The notes: generated by a model not told the origin, from the sequence alone. A stretch of DNA of 55,545 nt from Novosphingobium sp. SCN 66-18 (GCA_001725355.1 MEGD01000031.1:1-55545), one strand, 5' to 3'; counted from the first letter of the stretch, positions 9,037 to 18,143 are shown. Numbers and translations: made by a program.

Positions 9037-9804
9037 TCAGACCGTCTCAACCCATAAACGCCGCGCAATTTGCTCTGATGTTTGCGTGAGCTTTCGAAGC
9101 AGGGCGTCGTGGGATTTCTCAAACTTCCGCTGATCGATGCTTGAGACGGATAGAGCCAGCGTAGCGGAGCGATCGGGTTGCAAGATGGGGACAGCCAGGC
9201 AGCAAAGATCGGGAGCGATCTCGCGATCGTCGATTGCATAGCCCGAGGCTCTGACGGTTTGCAGATGTTCGCGAAGCGCGTCCGGATCAACGATAGTATT
9301 TTGCGTCAAGCGCACGAAAGGTCCGCCGGACAAATAGCGTTGCCGGTCCGCCTCGGACAGATAGGCAAGCAGCACCTTGCCAATGCCGGAACAATAGGAT
9401 TCGAGCTGCATGTCTTCGCGGGTGAGCAAGCCGTCGTCGACACGCCCTTCCTTGACCAGGTAGGTCGTCATGTCTCCTTCCAGGACGCCCAGATGGACGG
9501 TATGCCCCACCGATTTGGCAAGTTTCCGTATCAGTGGTCGTGCAATTTCCGCATGAATGTGATGAGGATCGACCGATGCCAGCATATGTAAAATCCGGGG
9601 CCCGGCGACATAATGGCCTCGTCGACACGCGCGCAATTGGCCAAATTCCTCAAGAGACTTGACTATACGGTAGACAGTCGCGCGCTTGAGGTTGAGCTGT
9701 CGCCCGATTTCATGCGCCGGTCTGCGCCCTTGATCGAGAATGATGCACTCGAGGAGGTCCAGCGAGCGATCGAGCGAGTTTAGCCTGGGTGTACCTTGTC
9801 TCAT
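9037..9804 (-). CDS. IclR family transcriptional regulator
   Basis: About 255 aa: winged helix (LDRSLDLLECIILDQGR ... LKRATVYRIVKSLEEFG) followed by the IclR effector domain (SVGHTVHLGVLEGD, SYCSGIGKVLLAYL, GYAIDDREIAPDLCCLAVPI). ATG 9804 (MRQGTPRLNSL) is preferred because longer starts would run into the divergent hydratase gene beginning at 9891. The 86-bp divergent spacing suggests it controls the hydratase-dehydrogenase-aldolase operon, as IclR proteins often control adjacent aromatic pathways. Confidence 0.88.
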   Translation of the reverse strand: MRQGTPRLNSLDRSLDLLECIILDQGRRPAHEIGRQLNLKRATVYRIVKSLEEFGQLRACRRGHYVAGPRILHMLASVDPHHIHAEIARPLIRKLAKSVGHTVHLGVLEGDMTTYLVKEGRVDDGLLTREDMQLESYCSGIGKVLLAYLSEADRQRYLSGGPFVRLTQNTIVDPDALREHLQTVRASGYAIDDREIAPDLCCLAVPILQPDRSATLALSVSSIDQRKFEKSHDALLRKLTQTSEQIARRLWVETV

Positions 9805-9890
9805 TTCGTGAGTTATACGGAGTAAAGCGTGATTGAGCCAGCGCAGACTCCTTATTACGTCGACTAGCGATATCTTGTTTAGGAGTGACG

Positions 9891-10676
9891 ATGGTGAACA
9901 CATCCATCTGGAACGATCTGGCCGCGCGGCTTCGCGAGGCATATGCCGGTCAGGCAATTCCCCCGATGCGCGATGACCTCGATCCCCGTGATGTAGAAGC
10001 AGCCTATGCCATCCAGGCTATCAACACGCGCTTTTGGGAAGCGGCGGGACGCCGGATTATCGGGCGCAAGGTCGGGCTGACAGCGAAGGCGGTGCAGCAG
10101 CAACTCGGCGTCGATCAGCCGGATTTCGGTGTCCTGTTCGAGGATATGGAATTGCCTGATGGCGATGCACTGCCATCAGGCAGGCTACTCCAACCGAAAG
10201 CGGAAGCCGAGGTCGCGTTTGTCATTGGCGACGATTTTCCAGCCCACACCGTTACCCGCGAGGAGCTTGCGGCGGCGGTCGAGAGCGTGGTTGCAGCCAT
10301 CGAGATCGTCGACAGCCGGATCGCGGACTGGAAAATCACCTTCGCCGACACCGTCGCCGATAACGGTTCTTCCGCGATGTTCGTTCTTGGCAAGGACCGC
10401 AAGCCGCTTGCCGGGCTGGACCTTTGGACATGCGGCATGGCGCTGGAAGTCAACGGCGCCGTGGCCTCGCTCGGTGCCGGTGTGGCCTGCCTCGGTCATC
10501 CGCTGAACGCGGCGACCTGGCTGGCCAACACGCTGGCCGAACGCGGCGAGCCGCTGCGCAAGGGCGATGTCGTGCTGACGGGCGCGCTCGGTCCCATGGT
10601 GGCGCTGCAGCCGGGCGACAGCGTGAAGGCCACAATTGGCGGGCTCGGCTCCGTCGGTTTCACTTACGAAAGCTAG
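9891..10676 (+). CDS. 2-oxopent-4-enoate (2-hydroxypenta-2,4-dienoate) hydratase
   Basis: 261-aa member of the MhpD/BphH/HsaE family, which adds water to 2-hydroxypenta-2,4-dienoate to give 4-hydroxy-2-oxovalerate using a divalent metal. Family landmarks are [39 protein letters not shown] and [18 protein letters not shown] 9891 follows AGGAG at 9881-9885. It ends with TAG, and the dehydrogenase starts 5 bp later. First step of the lower meta pathway. Confidence 0.92.
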   Translation: MVNTSIWNDLAARLREAYAGQAIPPMRDDLDPRDVEAAYAIQAINTRFWEAAGRRIIGRKVGLTAKAVQQQLGVDQPDFGVLFEDMELPDGDALPSGRLLQPKAEAEVAFVIGDDFPAHTVTREELAAAVESVVAAIEIVDSRIADWKITFADTVADNGSSAMFVLGKDRKPLAGLDLWTCGMALEVNGAVASLGAGVACLGHPLNAATWLANTLAERGEPLRKGDVVLTGALGPMVALQPGDSVKATIGGLGSVGFTYES

Positions 10677-10680
10677 GATT

Positions 10681-11625
10681 ATGGGCACGAAGACGAAAGT
10701 CGCGATCATCGGCTCGGGCAATATTGGCACCGACCTGATGATCAAGGTCATGAGACTGTCCGACACGCTAGAGATGGCCGCGTTCGTGGGCATCGATCCC
10801 GAATCCGACGGGCTGAAGCGGGCCCGGCGCATGGGCGTGCCAATCACGCCCGGGGGCGTGGAAGGCCTGATCGCCATGCCGGAATTTTCTGAGATCGAGA
10901 TCGTGTTCGATGCGACGTCGGCCGGGGCGCACAAGCATCACGATTCGCTGCTGCGCGCGGCGGGCAAGCGCGTGATCGACCTGACGCCTGCGGCCATCGG
11001 CCCCTATACGATCCCGCCCGTCAACGGCAGCGCCAATCTCGACGCGCCCAACGTCAACATGGTCACCTGCGGCGGCCAGGCGACCATTCCTATAGTGCAT
11101 GCGATCAACCGCGTCGCCAAAGTGCATTACGGCGAGATCGTCGCGTCCATCGCGTCCAAGAGCGCCGGGCCCGGCACCCGCGCCAATATCGACGAGTTCA
11201 CCGAAACCACCAGCCAGGCAATCGTCGATGTCGGCGGAGCGACGCGGGGCAAGGCGATCATCGTGCTGAACCCGGCCGAACCGCCGCTGATTATGCGCGA
11301 TACCGTCTATTGCCTGTGCGAGGACGGCGATCAGGCGTTAATCGCGCAATCGGTCAAGGACATGGTCGCCCAGGTGCAGACTTATGTTCCCGGCTATCGG
11401 CTGAAGCAGGAGGTCCAGTTCGAGCATATCGGTTCGAACCAGCCGCTACGCATTCCCGAGATGAACGGCGAGTTCACCGGGCTCAAGGTCTCCGTCTTCC
11501 TCGAAGTGGAGGGCGCGGCCCACTATCTCCCGGCCTATGCCGGCAATCTCGACATCATGACGTCGGCGGCGCTCAGGACCGCCGAACGCATGGCGGCCAG
11601 AATGCATGAAGGAAGCGCGGCATGA
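10681..11625 (+). CDS. Acetaldehyde dehydrogenase (acylating)
   Basis: 314-aa NAD/CoA-dependent acylating aldehyde dehydrogenase of the MhpF/BphJ/HsaG family, converting acetaldehyde to acetyl-CoA. The N-terminal nucleotide-binding [13 protein letters not shown] and the catalytic Cys in [12 protein letters not shown] are present. The start at 10681 matches family N-termini ([11 protein letters not shown]); an in-frame upstream start at 10636 would overlap the hydratase. Its stop overlaps the aldolase start in ATGA, consistent with the channelling aldolase-dehydrogenase complex made by these two proteins. Confidence 0.94.
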   Translation: MGTKTKVAIIGSGNIGTDLMIKVMRLSDTLEMAAFVGIDPESDGLKRARRMGVPITPGGVEGLIAMPEFSEIEIVFDATSAGAHKHHDSLLRAAGKRVIDLTPAAIGPYTIPPVNGSANLDAPNVNMVTCGGQATIPIVHAINRVAKVHYGEIVASIASKSAGPGTRANIDEFTETTSQAIVDVGGATRGKAIIVLNPAEPPLIMRDTVYCLCEDGDQALIAQSVKDMVAQVQTYVPGYRLKQEVQFEHIGSNQPLRIPEMNGEFTGLKVSVFLEVEGAAHYLPAYAGNLDIMTSAALRTAERMAARMHEGSAA

Positions 11626-12650
11626 GCTTCGATCCGACCACCACCAAGCTCTATATCCAGGATGTCACCCTGCGCGACGGGATGCACGCCATCCGCCACC
11701 AGTACGGGTTGGACCACGTCCAGGCGATCGCCAGGGCGCTTGACCGGGCGAAAGTCGATGCCATCGAAGTCGCGCATGGAGACGGGCTGTCGGGTTCCTC
11801 GTTCAACTACGGCTTCGGCGCCCATACCGATTGGGACTGGATCGGCGCGGTGGCCGAGGTGCTCGAACATGCCGTCCTTACTACCCTGCTGCTGCCTGGC
11901 ATCGGCACGATTCATGATCTCAAGCATGCCTATGAGCTGGGCGTGCGCTCGGTGCGGGTCGCCACCCATTGCACCGAAGCTGATGTCGCCAGGCAGCATA
12001 TCGAATACGCGTGCGGGCTTGGTATGGACGTGTCGGGCTTCCTGATGATGAGCCATATGTCGCCGCCCGACGCGCTCGCCGGCCAGGCCAAGCTGATGGA
12101 AAGCTATGGCGCGCATTGCGTCTATGTCACCGACAGCGGCGGGGCCATGTCGATGGACGATTATGCCGCGCGGCTCCAGGCCTATGACCGGGTGCTCAAG
12201 CCGGAGACGCAGCGCGGCGTGCACGCGCACCACAACCTTTCGCTGGGCGTCGCCAACAGCATTGTCGCGGTGCAGAACGGCGCGATCCGGGTCGATGCCT
12301 CGCTGGCGGGCATGGGCGCGGGAGCGGGTAACGCGCCGCTCGAAGTATTCATCGCGGCCGCCGACCGGATGGGTTGGAACCATGGCACCGATCTCTACGC
12401 GCTCATGGATGCGGCGGAAGAACTGGTGCGTCCGCTGCAGGACCGCCCGGTACGGGTTGACCGCGAAACGCTGACGTTGGGCTATGCCGGCGTTTATTCC
12501 AGCTTCCTGCGTCATGCAGAGAAGGCGAGTGTGGAATATGGCGTCGATACCCGCGCGATTCTGGTCGAACTTGGTAAACGCAAAATGGTCGGTGGCCAGG
12601 AAGACATGATTGTCGATGTCGCACTTGATATGACGGCCAGGAAATCGTGA
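11622..12650 (+). CDS. 4-hydroxy-2-oxovalerate aldolase
   Basis: 342-aa TIM-barrel aldolase of the MhpE/BphI/HsaF family, splitting 4-hydroxy-2-oxovalerate into pyruvate and acetaldehyde with a divalent metal. Visible motifs are [15 protein letters not shown] (catalytic Arg and metal-binding Asp), [17 protein letters not shown] and [13 protein letters not shown] (metal-binding HxH). Overlaps the dehydrogenase by ATGA and is itself overlapped by the flavin reductase start in TGATG, so all four lower genes look translationally coupled. Confidence 0.95.
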   Translation: MSFDPTTTKLYIQDVTLRDGMHAIRHQYGLDHVQAIARALDRAKVDAIEVAHGDGLSGSSFNYGFGAHTDWDWIGAVAEVLEHAVLTTLLLPGIGTIHDLKHAYELGVRSVRVATHCTEADVARQHIEYACGLGMDVSGFLMMSHMSPPDALAGQAKLMESYGAHCVYVTDSGGAMSMDDYAARLQAYDRVLKPETQRGVHAHHNLSLGVANSIVAVQNGAIRVDASLAGMGAGAGNAPLEVFIAAADRMGWNHGTDLYALMDAAEELVRPLQDRPVRVDRETLTLGYAGVYSSFLRHAEKASVEYGVDTRAILVELGKRKMVGGQEDMIVDVALDMTARKS

Positions 12651-13189
12651 TGAGTTCGGAAATTCCGGAAGGGCACATCGCCCATATAAAAATAGACGAA
12701 CGTTACTTTCGCCGTGTCCTCGGTAACCATCCAACCAGCGTTTGTGTTATAATATCTGGTGACGAAATGCGCCGGCCAATTACTTAGGTTGTCGGAACAT
12801 TCACCTCCGTTTCCATCGACCCCCCTTTGGTGGCCTTTATGCCGTCTAACGCATCGAGGAGTTGGACATCTATTCGGGAGACCGGGAAATTCTGCGTGAA
12901 CGTTCTCGCGATCGAGCATATTGATTTGTGCCAGTCCATCTTTCGTGCAGAGCCCAACGAAGCGATAGCGGGTCTGAACCTGTCGATGCAGGACGGCTTC
13001 CTGCGAGTAGAGGGAGCGTTAGCATGGGTCGGCTGTAAGATTTCGCAAATACATGATGCAGGTGACCATGAAATCGTGATTGGTTTTGTGGAATAGCTGG
13101 AGGAAGGACCTCCCGGTTATCCGCTCCTGTTTTTTAAGGGGCTATACGGCAGTTTTGAAGCTCTGCCTCCCGGTCGGGATCATGCGTGA
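12650..13189 (+). pseudogene. Flavin reductase (HsaB-like) with two in-frame TAG codons
   Basis: One continuous frame from ATG 12650 (TGATG overlap with the aldolase) to TGA 13187-13189 encodes a complete flavin reductase of 179 codons except for TAG at codon 46 (12785-12787) and TAG at codon 149 (13094-13096). Family landmarks occur on both sides of each stop: YFRRVLGNHPTSVCVI before the first, VGTFTSVSIDPPLVAFMP, SWTSIRETGKFCVNVL and DAGDHEIVIGFVE between, and PLLFFKGLYG after the second. No frameshift is present. The product would supply reduced flavin to the monooxygenase at 1274-2509. Only a 45-residue N-terminal peptide would be made without readthrough. Pseudogene, sequencing error or suppression all remain possible; neighbours use TAG as a normal stop. 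Confidence 0.85.
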
Positions 13190-13369
13190 TTAGCGGGTAA
13201 TTTGATCGGGATCAGGCAGGTTGGAGCGACGAAGTCCGATCGTCCTCCAAGCAAGTTGAACTTTGCGATTATCGAAGCCCGCACAGTGAGCGAGGCCGGA
13301 AGATCCAGTTCTGGTCGTCGCCATCGCCCGCCGCGCAAGCATGTTGCTCCGTCTCTCACAATTTTCGAT

Positions 13370-14719
13370 TTACACAGTTCGCACCATCACGCTCCCACAT
13401 GGGGATTCGAATCCGGCGGTGTGGCCGCATCGACCCCGACTCTTTGTGGTCCAAGCGGCGAGCCGCATCGTCTCTAGTTTCGCAGCGCCCAGAGCAAGCA
13501 GCCGCTCGATTTCATCCGATGTCCGCCGCACGGCGAGCTTCAGTGCCTCGTCAATGTGGACATAGTCCTGCGTAACATTCTGTGAGGCGTGGCCGAGCAT
13601 GGCGCGGATCGTCAGCTCCGAGAAACCTAGCTCACCGGCCACGCTGCCGAAGGTATGGCGCAGCGTGTGCGGTGTGACGCCCTCGATTCCCGCCAGTGCG
13701 CAAACGCGCTGGATGCAGGCACTGACCGCCGTGAACGGCCCCGTTCCGACTTCCGAGGGGAAGGCGTGCGGATTGCCCACGATGCCGGGCTGGTTCTCGA
13801 TGACCCTGACAGCCGCAGGGCCGATCGCCCGAAGCTGCGCACCCCCCTTGGTGTCCGGGAACGCGACATAGCCAGCAGCCCCGTTGACCCAGGCGCGGTG
13901 CATCGCCTGAGCTTCTTCCCGGCGGTATCCGGTCAGCAGCAGCATGCGCAGCACACCGAGAGCGACGGGGTTCTCGCCGTTGCGCTGGGCATAGGCTATC
14001 GCCTTGCCCATTATCACGATCTCGGCGGCGCTCAGACGCCGCGTCCTCTTCTTACCAGCCAGCTTCTTCGCACCCTGCGTCGGATGAGTGTCGAGCAGGC
14101 CCTTATGCTTCGCATGTCCGATGATGGCCTGGAGCGTGCCCACGCAGCGCGCCGCGACACCGGCGCCGCCGGTCGCCATACCACCCCGGCCGCCGCTGCG
14201 CGGCTTCGCCGTCTTCCCGTCCTTCACGTCGGTCTGCATCTGCTCGGCATCCGCGATGGTCAGATGCTTCACGACCCGCTTGCCTAGGAGCGGCTTGATG
14301 TGTGTCCTGATCCGGCTCTCATCCATGTCGAGCGACGATTTCTTGATCGGCAGGTTCTTGCGGCCGAGGATGTTCCCCGTCCGCGCTTCGGTCAGATACC
14401 AATCGCACATCTCCTCGACCGTCATACCTTTTCGCGCTTGGCGAACTTCGTCGGCGGGGTCTTCACCGCCGATGACGGCCGCCAGCTTGAGCTTGGCCTG
14501 ATCGCGCGCCTGGTCGACGGTCAGCACGCCATAGCGCGCAATGTTGATACGGCGCTTGATGCCCTCGGCATTGCGATACTGGACGATGAAGGTCTTGAGG
14601 CCGGACGGCAGCACCCGCACGCCGAAGCCCTTCACCTCCGTGTCCCAAAGGACAGCCTGCTTCTTCACCGGCGGCACGAGCGCATCGATCGCGCGCTTGG
14701 TCAGTTTGCTGGTTGCCAT
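13370..14719 (-). CDS. P4-type tyrosine recombinase (island integrase)
   Basis: 449-aa integrase with the N-terminal DUF4102 arm-binding domain (LTKRAIDALVPP ... WDTEVKGFGVRVLPSG), a core-binding domain, and the catalytic domain with Arg in LLTGYRREEAQAM, HTLRHTFG box and the nucleophile Tyr in NVTQDYVHID. ATG 14719 follows GGAGG; an upstream in-frame start at 14770 adds 17 residues without support. It faces away from the tRNA-Gly half at 14900-14944. It would catalyse excision and integration of the catabolic island. The C-terminal 30 residues after ALGAAKLETM look like extension into non-family sequence. Confidence 0.92.
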   Translation of the reverse strand: MATSKLTKRAIDALVPPVKKQAVLWDTEVKGFGVRVLPSGLKTFIVQYRNAEGIKRRINIARYGVLTVDQARDQAKLKLAAVIGGEDPADEVRQARKGMTVEEMCDWYLTEARTGNILGRKNLPIKKSSLDMDESRIRTHIKPLLGKRVVKHLTIADAEQMQTDVKDGKTAKPRSGGRGGMATGGAGVAARCVGTLQAIIGHAKHKGLLDTHPTQGAKKLAGKKRTRRLSAAEIVIMGKAIAYAQRNGENPVALGVLRMLLLTGYRREEAQAMHRAWVNGAAGYVAFPDTKGGAQLRAIGPAAVRVIENQPGIVGNPHAFPSEVGTGPFTAVSACIQRVCALAGIEGVTPHTLRHTFGSVAGELGFSELTIRAMLGHASQNVTQDYVHIDEALKLAVRRTSDEIERLLALGAAKLETMRLAAWTTKSRGRCGHTAGFESPCGSVMVRTV

Positions 14720-14899
14720 CGTGATCCTCCAGTTGGAGACAAAGCTCGTCGAAAGGGGCTTTGTCTCCAAATTGTCTCCACGGGACGCCCAATTGCGTCC
14801 AGCAGCAGGATACGATAGGATAGGCTAAATATCAATAACTACTGAACAAATCGTAGTATGGGGTAGGCTCGGAAAGCTTGGAGAAGCCGCTCATCGAAG

Positions 14900-14944
14900 T
14901 TGCCAAGGTTGGGGTCGAGGGTTCGAATCCCTTCGCCCGCTCCA
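14900..14944 (+). repeat. Attachment site: 3' half of tRNA-Gly(GCC)
   Basis: The 45 bases start at the anticodon loop TTGCCAA and run through the variable region, T arm (GAGGG-TTCGAAT-CCCTT), acceptor strand CGCCCGC, T discriminator and CCA. Upstream bases (CGAAG) do not pair with the anticodon-stem strand GGTTG and no D arm or 5' acceptor is present, so this is not a working tRNA. It marks the junction between island (left) and host (right). Confidence 0.8.
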
Positions 14945-15201
14945 GTTTCCCGACAGAAAATCAATATCTTACCGCACTATGCGGCAGCGTTGTCGTGCGC
15001 CCCGGTTCCAAAGCAAGGATCGGCAAAGGACGTTGCGGACAAGGTCCGTGCCCACATTCTAGTGCTGCTGGCGCTGCCGTTGGGCGGTTTCGTTCCGCTT
15101 TCAGCGTTCTGAACGATGACGCGCTTCGCATACGCAACTCGTTACGATATTAGATTCGCCGAAGACCACATTCGACGTGATCGACAGCGGGGGAAGGTGC
15201 G

Positions 15202-16134
15202 TTGGCTAAACGAAAGCGTGAAGAAGCAACCGTCAGCTTTCACTACCTTATCAGGGAAAAGCGGGCCGAAGGTGTAGCGCCGGAAATCGTGCCATTCACC
15301 GACGAGCAGTTCAAAGCCTTTTGCGCCAAGCTGATTGCGCAGCCTGATATTGATTTGAACGACGACGCGACATGCAAATATCTGAAGACGACGATCAACG
15401 CGCCTGTCGAGAAATGCGAACAGGTTGACGACCGAACCGTCTTTGGCCGCTTCCGTTCGCTTTATTCCGGCCATGCCTATGACAACACCGACGTTGGCGA
15501 AATCCCGGATAGCAGCGTCAGCCTTCGACCGTTCTTCTTCCTTGTCTATCTCTCGGAAAGCGGTCGAATCTACGTCGGGAGCCAATACCTTGGTCAGTTC
15601 GGTGGCTACGGTGGCCTATCGCGAACACTACGGGAAATGCTGCCCGATGGCGTTGTTTCGCACTCATTCAGGCACGATGCTACGTCGTATAGCGGGGCAA
15701 GGCCAAAGGAAGTTCGTGTGAACTTCTCAAGGAAGCCTGCTGAAATCACCGACACTCCGAAATTCGGACAGCGCGGTGCTATGTCATTCAAACAAAACTC
15801 AAGCAAAGATGAAGAATTTAATACGACGGTTTCAACGAAGATACTTGCAAAGCTTGGACAGTCCGACGCGATTTTGAGGAAGGCAGTCGCGTACATGCTG
15901 TCTGGAAACGAATTGCTTGATATTCGCGATGATGACATTGAGGATTGCACGGTGGTTGCCACGGTGAACGGCAAAAATCGGACGATCAACGTTATTGAGG
16001 CCGGTCACTTTGCCACGCGGTTTCCGCTCGAAATCGAGGATTACATCAAAGGCCATCCTGATCGGGCAAAGAGTAAGGCGGCGATGTTGAAGCTACTGGA
16101 AACGCAAATTATCGAAAAAAGCGAAGGTGTTTAA
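15202..16134 (+). CDS. Unrecognised 310-aa soluble protein, first gene of a two-gene unit
   Basis: I do not recognise this family. The TTG at 15202 is the likely start because GGGGAAGG lies about 4 bases before it and the downstream gene overlaps. The protein has no signal peptide or membrane segment, a charged N-terminus (MAKRKREEA), a central hydrophobic strand region (PFFFLVYLSESGRIYVG followed by QFGGYGG), a basic stretch (SGARPKEVRVNFSRK) and a charged helical C-terminus. Codon use and GC are clearly lower than the chromosome from 17 kb. It overlaps the following membrane protein gene by 8 bp. Position beside an integration junction, low GC and pairing with a four-helix membrane protein suggest a defence or toxin-like role, which is inference only. 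Confidence 0.75.
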   Translation: MAKRKREEATVSFHYLIREKRAEGVAPEIVPFTDEQFKAFCAKLIAQPDIDLNDDATCKYLKTTINAPVEKCEQVDDRTVFGRFRSLYSGHAYDNTDVGEIPDSSVSLRPFFFLVYLSESGRIYVGSQYLGQFGGYGGLSRTLREMLPDGVVSHSFRHDATSYSGARPKEVRVNFSRKPAEITDTPKFGQRGAMSFKQNSSKDEEFNTTVSTKILAKLGQSDAILRKAVAYMLSGNELLDIRDDDIEDCTVVATVNGKNRTINVIEAGHFATRFPLEIEDYIKGHPDRAKSKAAMLKLLETQIIEKSEGV

Positions 16135-16750
16135 CGTTCGCCAAATAATTCGTAATAACAACGCGACGTTCTACGACTTTAACACTCGCAAGAGGAAAAG
16201 TCAGTGGCCGCGAGTGGTATTTGCATGCCTATTTTCTTTGATTGCGGCTATTTCATGTCCGAAGGTTTCTGATAACTTACTTGCTGGCGTCCTAGCGGTT
16301 CAGTCCATTTTGCTAGGCTTCACCGTTAACGTGATGTTCTTTTTGCTGGGAAATCGCGAGAAAGAGACGGCCGAAGGCACGTCGATTGAAGCGAAGTTAC
16401 GTTCGAAACTTCTTCGTGATCTATACCACGAATTGTTCTATAACGTCTCATACTTCAATCTGATCGCCGTCGCCTCGATCATAGTTGCGACCGGGCTTCT
16501 CCTGCCTACGCCGGAAGTGCCGGGCTTCCTGCGCGGCTTGCAGCCGGTCGAAATATATGTGCATTGGCTTGGCACGTCCAAGGTGCCCACAGTGGTAAGC
16601 GTCGTCGTTCGCGGCTGCGCGATGTTCGCCTTCTACGCTATCTCGATTGAAGTCGTGTTCTCAATCGCCCGCGTGATCGGTCGAACGTCCTTCTACTTCG
16701 AACGAAAGATGGGCGAAGTGCGGTCCCTGGGTGGCGAGGATCAGGGCTGA
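16127..16750 (+). CDS. Four-helix membrane protein, second gene of the unit
   Basis: 207-aa protein with GTG start at 16127, overlapping the stop of the 310-aa gene. Predicted membrane segments by eye are about residues 27-44, 50-72, 109-126 and 153-185, with a charged cytoplasmic-type loop (NREKETAEGTSIEAKLRSK) between the second and third. No catalytic motif is visible. GC is low like its partner, pointing to joint transfer. The 310-aa plus four-helix size pairing recalls the Kiwa defence pair (KwaB and KwaA), but gene order is reversed and I see no sequence motif that supports it. Confidence 0.72.
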   Translation: MFNVRQIIRNNNATFYDFNTRKRKSQWPRVVFACLFSLIAAISCPKVSDNLLAGVLAVQSILLGFTVNVMFFLLGNREKETAEGTSIEAKLRSKLLRDLYHELFYNVSYFNLIAVASIIVATGLLLPTPEVPGFLRGLQPVEIYVHWLGTSKVPTVVSVVVRGCAMFAFYAISIEVVFSIARVIGRTSFYFERKMGEVRSLGGEDQG

Positions 16751-17021
16751 AATTCGTCGCGGTCCTATGCCGGTCCTTGCCGCTATCGCTGTAACGAACG
16801 GAGCGGCGAAATATCCAATTGAAAATACGTCGCTAATTCCGATGCCCGGCTGCTAGGCCGTCACCTTCGACGGGTTGCGGGATGGGCTTTGAAAGGGGGC
16901 GGCCGGGGTATTTGAGCGCCGACGCCGTTGGCAGGTAACAAGCGGTGCTGCGCAGCCCGGCAAACGCAGCAGCACACCTCCCCAAAGGGGAACCGCCTTC
17001 ACTCGCGATTTTCAGGATGAC

Positions 17022-17108
17022 TGGTGCGGTCGAGAAGACTCGAACTTCCACGGGTTTTCACCCACAACGACCTCAACGTTGCGCGTCTACCAATTCCGCC
17101 ACGACCGC
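17022..17108 (-). tRNA. tRNA-Leu(GAG)
   Basis: An 87-base tRNA on the minus strand. The acceptor strands GCGGTCG and CGACCGC pair, the D-arm motif GGCGGAATTGGTAGACGCG is the usual leucine type, the anticodon stem-loop is CAACG-TTGAGGT-CGTTG (anticodon GAG), a long class II variable arm follows, and the T loop TTCGAGT and encoded CCA are present. Confidence 0.95.
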
Positions 17109-17270
17109 AAAATCAACGGGACCGGTTCTCGCTCGGAGGGGTCCCGCGGGGGGTAGGAGCGCGCCCTTAGCAAAGGGGTTTGCGGGGCGCAACTGCCATG
17201 ATGCGGTTTTTTCCCGGAGCTTCCGGGCCATCGGCTTCCGATCCACGCCCATCCGCGCCCATGCGGGGGA

Positions 17271-18143
17271 TCAATCGGGCTTCCAGCCGATTTCCGCGAT
17301 CTTGGCGTCCTTGGGCACGTCGGTCACCGCTTCGTTGATCGTCACGCTTTCACCGGGCGCGAGCGTGTCCTTGGGCGGGGTGACGTTCCAGGTATAGACG
17401 ATGCGGTCCTTGCCATCGCGCAGCACGATCAGGATCGGCGGCACCGAACGCACCTCCTTGCCCACGTTCGTCACCGTCCCGCTCGCGCCGAAATATTCGG
17501 TGCCGTTGGGCAGCGTGCGCCGGTCCTGCCGTTCCGGCGGGAACGACAGCGCGAGGTCCGATGGCGCGGCGCCGAAGGTGGGGCGGGCCACGGGCAGCCA
17601 GTCCGGCATGCCGAAATAGCTGACGGCCCCGATCAGCGCGGCCACCGCCAGCGCGAAGGTGACGGCCGCGGCGGTCCACAACCGGGCCGGGTTGCGGCGC
17701 GGGCGGAACGGCGGTTCGTGCTCGAAGCTCGATGCCATCGACACGAATTCTTCCACGTCCCGCTCCACCTGCGGGGCGGCAAAGGCGGGTGGCGGGGACG
17801 CGGCGCCGCTGTCTTCGGCGCGCGCCATGGACGGTTCGGCGGGCTGATCGCCGGCGGCATCCGCCGCTGCGGGATCGTTGCCGGGGGAGGATGGCGCGGG
17901 CGGCGCTTCGGCCGCGGGGGCGGCTTCGACGGCCGCCGTCGGCGTGGGGGCCTTTGCCGGTTCGGCGATCGGTTCGTCTGCGGGCCGGGTCGCCGGGGGC
18001 GCATCCTCGCGCGGGGGAAGCTCCGGCCCCGTCTGGAACCAGCTATGGCGGCAGCGCGCGCACCGCACGGTGCGACCTTCCGCACCGATCGCGCTGTCGG
18101 GAACGACATAGCGCGTCGAACAGGCTGGACAGGCGATGATCAT
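17271..18143 (-). CDS. Zinc-ribbon (MJ0042) and DUF3426 membrane protein
   Basis: 290-aa protein starting MIIACPACSTRY. The N-terminal zinc ribbon has Cys5, Cys8, Cys28 and Cys31; a long Pro/Ala/Glu-rich linker follows, then one membrane segment (AAAVTFALAVAALIGAVSYFG) and a C-terminal DUF3426 domain ending KDAKIAEIGWKPD. ATG 18143 is chosen over 18179 because the family begins with the ribbon. It is divergent from ftsE, an arrangement repeated in many alphaproteobacteria. Function unknown. Confidence 0.85.
   Translation of the reverse strand: MIIACPACSTRYVVPDSAIGAEGRTVRCARCRHSWFQTGPELPPREDAPPATRPADEPIAEPAKAPTPTAAVEAAPAAEAPPAPSSPGNDPAAADAAGDQPAEPSMARAEDSGAASPPPAFAAPQVERDVEEFVSMASSFEHEPPFRPRRNPARLWTAAAVTFALAVAALIGAVSYFGMPDWLPVARPTFGAAPSDLALSFPPERQDRRTLPNGTEYFGASGTVTNVGKEVRSVPPILIVLRDGKDRIVYTWNVTPPKDTLAPGESVTINEAVTDVPKDAKIAEIGWKPD

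Larger units (their letters stand above)
1..14944. mobile_element. Right end of a catabolic genomic island in tRNA-Gly(GCC)
   Basis: The stretch is bounded on the right by a tyrosine recombinase (13370-14719) and a 3' half copy of tRNA-Gly(GCC) (14900-14944) lacking its 5' half. In tRNA-targeted integration the junction that carries only the 3' half has element sequence on its 5' side and host sequence on its 3' side, so the element lies to the left and continues beyond the window. Cargo is an aromatic meta-cleavage cluster whose base composition looks lower in GC than the chromosome from 17 kb onward. The intact tRNA-Gly and left end are not in view. The extent is inference; the integrase and tRNA half are seen directly. 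Confidence 0.6.

Noticed and set aside
12650-13189. Amber codon reassigned to sense in this genome
   Set aside because: TAG ends the hydratase at 10676, so TAG acts as a stop in the same operon; no dedicated suppressor is visible here.
13388-13412. GATTCGAATCC resembling a tRNA T arm
   Set aside because: No acceptor stem, CCA or other arms fit around it; it lies in the 3' end of the integrase frame. It could be a decayed att-like sequence but cannot be supported.
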